DNA from: LMUY01 sp964247705
GTDB lineage: Bacteria; Pseudomonadota; Alphaproteobacteria; Acetobacterales; Acetobacteraceae
Assembly (NCBI GenBank): GCA_964247705.1
Contig: CAXTVQ010000086.1
Span: 1 to 19,026, forward strand
Length of the DNA stretch: 19,026 nt
Direction of reading: 5' to 3'
The notes under the pieces are model-generated. The model ran no database searches. It saw only the letters and a list, made by a program, of their open reading frames with translations, and was not told the origin of the DNA. How positions within the stretch are numbered: the stretch's first letter is position 1; each line of letters begins with the position of its first letter. This document shows positions 14,664-19,026 of this stretch, piece after piece. A program made the position numbers and the translations under genes.

Positions 14664-16301
14664 ATGGATTTCAACGACCCTATCACCCTGCAAGTGCTGT
14701 GGAACCGGCTGGTGTTCATCACCGACCAGGCGGACCTGGCGCTGGGCCGCACCGCGTTCTCGCCGATCGTGCGGGAGAACCATGACTTCGTCACCGTGCT
14801 GATGGACGCGGACGGGAACGCGCTGGCCCAATGTACGCTGGCGATCCCGGTGTTCATCAGCACGCTGCCGATGGCGGTGAAGGAACACTTCCTGAAGGCG
14901 CACCCGCCGCACACGCTGAAGCCCGGCGACGTGCTGGCCACCAACAACGCCCGCATCGGCACCGGACACCCGCCCGACCTGGTGATGGTGACGCCGGTGT
15001 TCCACGGTGGCGCCATCGTCGCCTATGCCGGCTGCATCGCCCACCTGCCGGACGTTGGCGGCCGGCCGCAATCGCCGGACTCGGTGGACGTGTTCGAGGA
15101 GGGCATCCGCCTGCCGATCCTCAAGTTCTTCCGCGAAGGCGTGGCGAACCAGGATGTGTTCGACATCATCGCGTCCTCCTCCCGCCTGCCGGAGGAGGTG
15201 CTCGGCGACATCAATTCGATGGTCGCCGCCAACGAGGTGATGCGGCGCGAGGTGGTGGCGTTCCTGGCCGAGTACAAGCTGGCTGGCCTGGGCGAATTGG
15301 CGCACGCCATCTACGAGCGGTCCGAGGCGTACATGCGCAAGGCCATCCGCGCGGTGCCGAACGGCGTCTACCGGGCGGAGATGGTGCTGGACGGGATCGA
15401 CGCCGATATTACGCTGAAGGCGGCGGTCCACGTGCATGACGACAGCATCCACGTGGATTACGCGGGCACGTCGCCACAGGTGGAGTACGGCATCAACGTC
15501 GCGCCGCATTACCGCATCGCGCACAGCCTGTACGCGCTGAAATGCCTGCTGGACCCGGGCTCGCCCAATAACGAGGGCTGCGCCATCCCGTGCACCGACG
15601 CGGCGCCCGAGGGCAGCATCCTGAACCCGCGCGCCACGGCCGCCGGCGCCGCCCGCAACCTGGTGGGCCACACCATCCCGTCGCTGATCTTCCGCGCCCT
15701 GGCCGAAGTGCTGCCGGACCGCGTGCAGGCCGATAGCGGCGGCGCGCCGATCTGGGGCATCAACTGCACCGGAACTCGGGGCGACGGCACACCCTACAGC
15801 TCGATCCAGAACTTCCATGGCGGACAGGGCGGCCGCGAGGGCTTCGACGGCAACGACACCTTATCCTTCCCGTCCAACTGCAAGGTGACGGCGGTCGAGA
15901 TCTACGAACGCTCGGTCCCAGTGGTGATCGAGCGCAAGGAACTGGTGGCCGATTCCGGCGGCGCCGGGCAGTTCCGCGGCGGCTTGGGCCAGCGCGGCAC
16001 CATCCGCAACATCTCGGGCGCGCCGATGAACATCTACCTGAACACCGAACACGTGCGGCACCCTTGCTTCGGCTTGCTGGGCGGCAGGGCCGGCGCGCCG
16101 GGACGCGTCGAGTTGGGCAACGCCCCCGTCCCGACCAAGGGCCGCGTGGTGCTGGCCGACCGCCAGGTGCTGGTGATCGAGACGCCCGGCGGTGGCGGCT
16201 GGGGCGAACCGGCGAAGCGGTCCCGCGCCCTGGTGGAGGACGATCTGCGCGAGGGCCTGGTAACGGCCGGCGCCGCATTGAAGGATTATGGCCATGAGTG
16301 A
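14664..16301 (+). CDS. hyuB: HyuB: hydantoinase/5-oxoprolinase-type subunit B
   Basis: A 545-residue protein of the Hydantoinase_B family, the partner of HyuA in an ATP-dependent amidohydrolase complex. The conserved metal/active-site stretch is present as NNARIGTGHPPD at residues 94-105; the usual form is ND-x-GGTHLPD. The key His (H102) and Asp (D105) are kept while surrounding residues differ. A glycine-rich C-terminal block with GGGGWG near residues 508-513 is typical. It starts six bases after the hyuA stop with no visible SD, so translation is probably coupled to hyuA. Its own stop lies within the start of the SDR gene. Length and domain content look intact. The departure from the usual motif may reflect a different ring substrate, or just subfamily drift. 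Confidence 0.9.
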   Translation: MDFNDPITLQVLWNRLVFITDQADLALGRTAFSPIVRENHDFVTVLMDADGNALAQCTLAIPVFISTLPMAVKEHFLKAHPPHTLKPGDVLATNNARIGTGHPPDLVMVTPVFHGGAIVAYAGCIAHLPDVGGRPQSPDSVDVFEEGIRLPILKFFREGVANQDVFDIIASSSRLPEEVLGDINSMVAANEVMRREVVAFLAEYKLAGLGELAHAIYERSEAYMRKAIRAVPNGVYRAEMVLDGIDADITLKAAVHVHDDSIHVDYAGTSPQVEYGINVAPHYRIAHSLYALKCLLDPGSPNNEGCAIPCTDAAPEGSILNPRATAAGAARNLVGHTIPSLIFRALAEVLPDRVQADSGGAPIWGINCTGTRGDGTPYSSIQNFHGGQGGREGFDGNDTLSFPSNCKVTAVEIYERSVPVVIERKELVADSGGAGQFRGGLGQRGTIRNISGAPMNIYLNTEHVRHPCFGLLGGRAGAPGRVELGNAPVPTKGRVVLADRQVLVIETPGGGGWGEPAKRSRALVEDDLREGLVTAGAALKDYGHE

Positions 16302-17082
16302 GCGTGTACTCGCGGGCAAGGTCGCGATCGTCACCGGGGCGGGCGGCGGTTTGGGCCGGGCTACGGCACTGCTGTTGGCGGCGTCCGGCGCGCGCCTGGC
16401 GCTGATCGGGCGCCGGGCCGGTGTGCTGGAGGACACGGCGGATGAGATCCGGCAGGCTGGTGGCGAGGCGGCCGCCGCATTCCCGGCGGATCTGTCCGAC
16501 CCGGCAGGAGTTGCAGCGGTGATGGCGGCAATCCGGGTGGGGTTGGGTCCGGTGGACATCCTGGTGAACAACGCCGGGTCGGCGCCACCGATCAAGAACA
16601 TGCAGTGGATGCCGGACGAGCAGTGGACCGAGACGGTCGCCGTGAACCTGACGGCGGTCTACGCCGCGGTGAAGGCGGTGCTGCCGGACATGCTGGCGCG
16701 GGGCAGCGGCACGGTGGTGACGGTGTCCTCGCTCGCGGCGATCCGGCCCAACCTGCTGGGCGGCGCCCCGTACGGTGCGGCCAAGGCGGCGGTGCAGAAC
16801 TTCATGGGCTATTTGCGCGCCACCTACCGCAACGAGGGGCTGCGCGCGACCACAATCCTGCCCGGCGAGATCAACACGCCGATCATGAACACCCGCGCCC
16901 GCCCTCCCACGGAGGCGGAGCGTGCCCGCATGCTGGACCCGGACGACGTGGCGCAGCTGGTGCTGCTGGTCTGCACCCTGCCGCCGCGGGCACTGGTCGA
17001 GGATATCGCGGTCTCGCCGACCTTCCAGCGGGACCAGAGCGGCGACATCGCCATCAGCCGCGACCTCGGCCGCCCCGCATGA
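16294..17082 (+). CDS. Short-chain dehydrogenase/reductase (SDR)
   Basis: A 262-residue classical SDR oxidoreductase. The cofactor motif TGAGGGLG is at 14-21, NNAG at 92-95, the structural Asn is N118, and the catalytic residues are S146, Y160 and K164 in the YGAAK motif. Two arginines after the second strand (R40, R41) suggest NADP(H) rather than NAD(H). I use ATG 16294 because AAGGA at 16281-16285 is eight bases ahead; the upstream ATG 16288 is too close to it. The gene overlaps the hyuB stop by eight bases. Within this operon it probably interconverts a hydroxyl and a keto group on the ring-opened intermediate or its aldol product, but the substrate is not visible. The C-terminal segment LVEDIAVSPTFQRDQ is of a type seen in several SDRs with no assigned role. 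Confidence 0.92.
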   Translation: MSERVLAGKVAIVTGAGGGLGRATALLLAASGARLALIGRRAGVLEDTADEIRQAGGEAAAAFPADLSDPAGVAAVMAAIRVGLGPVDILVNNAGSAPPIKNMQWMPDEQWTETVAVNLTAVYAAVKAVLPDMLARGSGTVVTVSSLAAIRPNLLGGAPYGAAKAAVQNFMGYLRATYRNEGLRATTILPGEINTPIMNTRARPPTEAERARMLDPDDVAQLVLLVCTLPPRALVEDIAVSPTFQRDQSGDIAISRDLGRPA

Positions 17083-17096
17083 TGCAAGGACACGAC

Positions 17097-18311
17097 ATGA
17101 CACAGCCAGGACTGGCGGACCGCCTCGAAGGCGTCGAGGAATCCGCCGCGACCGCCATGGCCGAGAAGGCCCGCAAACTGCGTGCTCAGGGCATCAAGGT
17201 GATCGGCCTGTCGATGGGGGAGCCGGACTTCCCGACCCCGCCGCACGTCATCGCCGCCGCGACGAAGGCGGCGGAGGGCGGCGACACCAAGTATCCGCCG
17301 GTGGCAGGCACTCCGGCGTTGCGGGCAGCGGTGCAGCGCAAGTTCCGCCGCGACAACGGGCTGGACTACGCGCTGGACGAGATCCTGGTCACCAACGGCG
17401 GCAAGCAGGCCATCTTCGACGCGTTGATGGCGACCTGCAACCCGGGTGACGAGGTGATCATCCCGACCCCGGCCTGGATCAGCTACACCGACATGGCCAA
17501 GTTCGCCGGTGCCACGCCCGTATTCGTGCCCTGCCCGCAGAACAATGGCTTCCGCTTGCAGCCCGAGGTGCTGGACGCGGCCATCACGCCCCGCACCAAG
17601 TGGCTGCTGCTGAACTTTCCGAGCAATCCCTCTGGTGCCACCTGTTCCTGGGCGGACATGAAGGCCCTCACCGACGTCATGCTGCGGCATCCGCATGTGT
17701 GGATCATGACCGACGACATGTACGAGCACCTGCTGTACGACGGCGAGTTCTGCACGGTGGCGCAGGTCGAACCCGCGTTGAAGGACCGCACGCTGACGGT
17801 CAACGGCGCCTCCAAGGGTTACGCCATGACCGGGTGGCGCGTCGGCTTCTGCGGTGGCCCCCGGCGGCTGATCGCGGCGATGGAGAACGTGCAGGGCCAG
17901 TCTACCAACGGCATCTCCACCGTCGGCCAAGCGGCAGCAGTCGCAGCCCTGGACGGTCCGCAGGATTTGCTAGCGGAGTGGGCCGCTAGCTACCGGGCGC
18001 GCCGGGACTTGGTTGTCGCCCTGCTGAATGACGCGCCGGGGATCAACTGCCACAAGCCCGAGGGCGCGTTCTACGTATTCCCCGACGTTGCCGGCTGCCT
18101 TGGCAAGACAAGTGCCGGCGGACGGCTGATCGAGACCGACACCGATTTCGTGACCGCCCTGCTGGAGGAGCACCACGTCGCAACGGTGCAAGGCGCCGCC
18201 TACGGCATGAGCCCGTATGTACGAGTTTCCTACGCCACCGACGAGGCGTCGCTGCGGGAGGGTTGCGCTCGGATACAGGCGTTCTGCCGCGGCCTGACCC
18301 AAAGCCATTGA
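17097..18311 (+). CDS. Class I/II aminotransferase, aspartate-aminotransferase-like (subgroup I-beta/gamma)
   Basis: A 404-residue fold-type I PLP enzyme. The N-terminal GLSMGEPDFPTPPHV and TKYPPVAGTPALRAAV are the usual substrate-lid and cofactor segments. NPSG includes the PLP-contacting Asn N177, DDMYEHLLYDG supplies the Asp/Tyr contacts, and K240 in NGASKGYAMTGWRVG is the Schiff-base lysine. This pattern fits bacterial aspartate/aromatic/glutamate-type aminotransferases. AAGGA at 17086-17090 sits six bases before ATG 17097, so I prefer this start to the in-frame ATGs at 17079 and 17082. It lies 14 bp after the SDR gene and 13 bp before the aldolase gene. By context it converts an amino acid made by HyuAB ring opening into a 2-oxo acid for the aldolase. 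Aspartate aminotransferases are known to accept 4-hydroxyglutamate, which would fit, but this is inference. Confidence 0.93.
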   Translation: MTQPGLADRLEGVEESAATAMAEKARKLRAQGIKVIGLSMGEPDFPTPPHVIAAATKAAEGGDTKYPPVAGTPALRAAVQRKFRRDNGLDYALDEILVTNGGKQAIFDALMATCNPGDEVIIPTPAWISYTDMAKFAGATPVFVPCPQNNGFRLQPEVLDAAITPRTKWLLLNFPSNPSGATCSWADMKALTDVMLRHPHVWIMTDDMYEHLLYDGEFCTVAQVEPALKDRTLTVNGASKGYAMTGWRVGFCGGPRRLIAAMENVQGQSTNGISTVGQAAAVAALDGPQDLLAEWAASYRARRDLVVALLNDAPGINCHKPEGAFYVFPDVAGCLGKTSAGGRLIETDTDFVTALLEEHHVATVQGAAYGMSPYVRVSYATDEASLREGCARIQAFCRGLTQSH

Positions 18312-18324
18312 GGAGAATGGATCG

Positions 18325-19026
18325 ATGAACGGACATGTCCTGCGCCGCCGACTGCTGGCGGGCGAGCGGCTGCTGATGGTCAACGCCCACCACGTCTCGT
18401 CGGGCCTGGTTGCACGGCTGTGCGAACTGGGCGCCGACGCCGTATTCCTGGATTGCGAGCATGGCAGCGCCAGCTACGAGGACGTCCGTGCTATGGCGGC
18501 TTCGGCGCGCGGCGCGGGCGGCAGCGCCATCGTGCGTCCGGACAGCCACGTGCGGCCGACCATGATCCGCTGCCTGAACAACGGCGCGGACGGACTGATG
18601 GTGCCGATGGTGGAGACGGCCGCGCAGGCTCAGGCCATCGTGGAGACCGTCCGCTATGCCTGCCCGGCCGACTACGAGAAGCGCCTGGTGATCTGCATGA
18701 TCGAAACGCTGGAGGCGATCGCCAACCTGGACTCGATCCTTGCCGTGGACGGTGTAGACGTCCTGTTCATCGGACCCGGCGACCTGTCGCAGTCAATGGG
18801 CTACCTGCCGAGCGTGCCCCTGGGCGAGGAGCGCCCCCAAGCGGTGCAGGATGCGATGGCGTCCGCCGTGGCGAAAATCCGTGCGGCTGGTAAGGTCGTC
18901 GGTACACTCGTGTTCGAGCACGAGATGGAACGCTGGGCGAAGGCGGGTGTGCAGTTTTTCTACGTCCACTCCGATCCGTTCTTGCGCACGGGACTGGCCA
19001 AGCTTCGCAAGCTGTCCGAGGTGTAA
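18325..19026 (+). CDS. HpcH/HpaI-family class II (metal-dependent) aldolase, short form
   Basis: A 233-residue aldolase whose TAA is the last codon of the window. Family active-site residues can be placed by alignment with E. coli HpaI as recalled: H46 (in LDCEHGS), R71 (in VRPDS), metal ligands E127 (in MIETLEA) and D153 (in FIGPGD). They correspond to H45, R70, E149 and D175 of HpaI. Enzymes of this family reversibly cleave 4-hydroxy-2-oxo acids to pyruvate (or oxaloacetate) plus an aldehyde. Between VETVRY and MIET this protein has only about 15 residues, where HpaI has nearly 40, so the loop with the PPxGxRG motif is missing. The SD AGGAG at 18311-18315 lies nine bases before ATG 18325. 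Position as last visible operon gene suggests it performs the final carbon-carbon cleavage. It might instead be a citrate-lyase-beta-like lyase. Confidence 0.88.
   Translation: MNGHVLRRRLLAGERLLMVNAHHVSSGLVARLCELGADAVFLDCEHGSASYEDVRAMAASARGAGGSAIVRPDSHVRPTMIRCLNNGADGLMVPMVETAAQAQAIVETVRYACPADYEKRLVICMIETLEAIANLDSILAVDGVDVLFIGPGDLSQSMGYLPSVPLGEERPQAVQDAMASAVAKIRAAGKVVGTLVFEHEMERWAKAGVQFFYVHSDPFLRTGLAKLRKLSEV

Noticed and set aside
13680..15818. A 712-codon minus-strand open frame antisense to hyuA and hyuB
   Set aside because: It overlaps two clear family genes, its translation is full of His, Arg, Gly and Val in the pattern of antisense GC-rich frames, and no domain can be recognised.
12588..16301. 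HyuA/HyuB read as an acetone or acetophenone carboxylase
   Set aside because: The superfamily allows it, but no additional carboxylase subunit gene is present, and the amino acid-type importer and aminotransferase fit amide ring opening better.

Overview
The window is GC-rich, densely coded DNA with Shine-Dalgarno (SD) sites, GTG and TTG starts, and overlapping stop/start junctions. The gene content is MHS-type MFS, HAAT/Liv ABC transporter, HyuA/HyuB, a dimethylformamidase-like protein, and two Nac-like LysR regulators. Together these suggest a soil or plant-associated alphaproteobacterium, perhaps a Rhodospirillales/Acetobacteraceae relative. That placement is inferred from style and content, not from a marker gene. 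Nothing looks like ribosomal RNA, tRNA, CRISPR or an intact insertion sequence. The whole stretch reads as a catabolic and uptake island for nitrogen-containing organic compounds.

Left part (1-5153). The tail of an upstream gene, possibly a TetR-type repressor, ends at 167. A perfect 12-bp inverted repeat (213-243) then lies over a plausible promoter. It precedes a tight three-gene plus-strand unit: an MHS-family MFS importer, a dimethylformamidase large-subunit-like amidohydrolase without its small subunit, and a class III PLP aminotransferase. A strong GC-rich hairpin closes the unit across its last stop codon.

Middle part (5129-7934). About 750 bp holds only a frameshifted, coiled-coil-rich remnant ORF of unknown family. 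Two LysR regulators of the Nac-like subgroup follow, arranged convergently with 11 bp between their stops. The second is divergent from the large right-hand operon. The shared intergenic region holds a perfect 15-bp palindrome of the form ATA-N9-TAT, the half-site spacing described for enterobacterial Nac.

Right part (7935-19026). Ten plus-strand genes run with gaps of 57 bp or less and several overlaps: a Tat-type periplasmic substrate-binding protein, LivH, LivM, LivG, LivF, HyuA, HyuB, an SDR dehydrogenase, an aspartate-aminotransferase-like class I aminotransferase, and an HpcH/HpaI aldolase whose stop codon ends the window. One economical reading, which is inference, is as follows. The Liv system imports a cyclic amide or lactam-type amino acid derivative, and HyuAB opens the ring at the cost of ATP. 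The SDR adjusts a hydroxyl/keto group, the aminotransferase gives a 2-oxo acid, and the aldolase splits it to pyruvate plus an aldehyde. A hydroxylated 5-oxoproline degraded by way of 4-hydroxyglutamate and 4-hydroxy-2-oxoglutarate would fit these enzyme types. The aldolase lacks a segment of roughly 22 residues compared with classical HpaI, so its substrate may differ.
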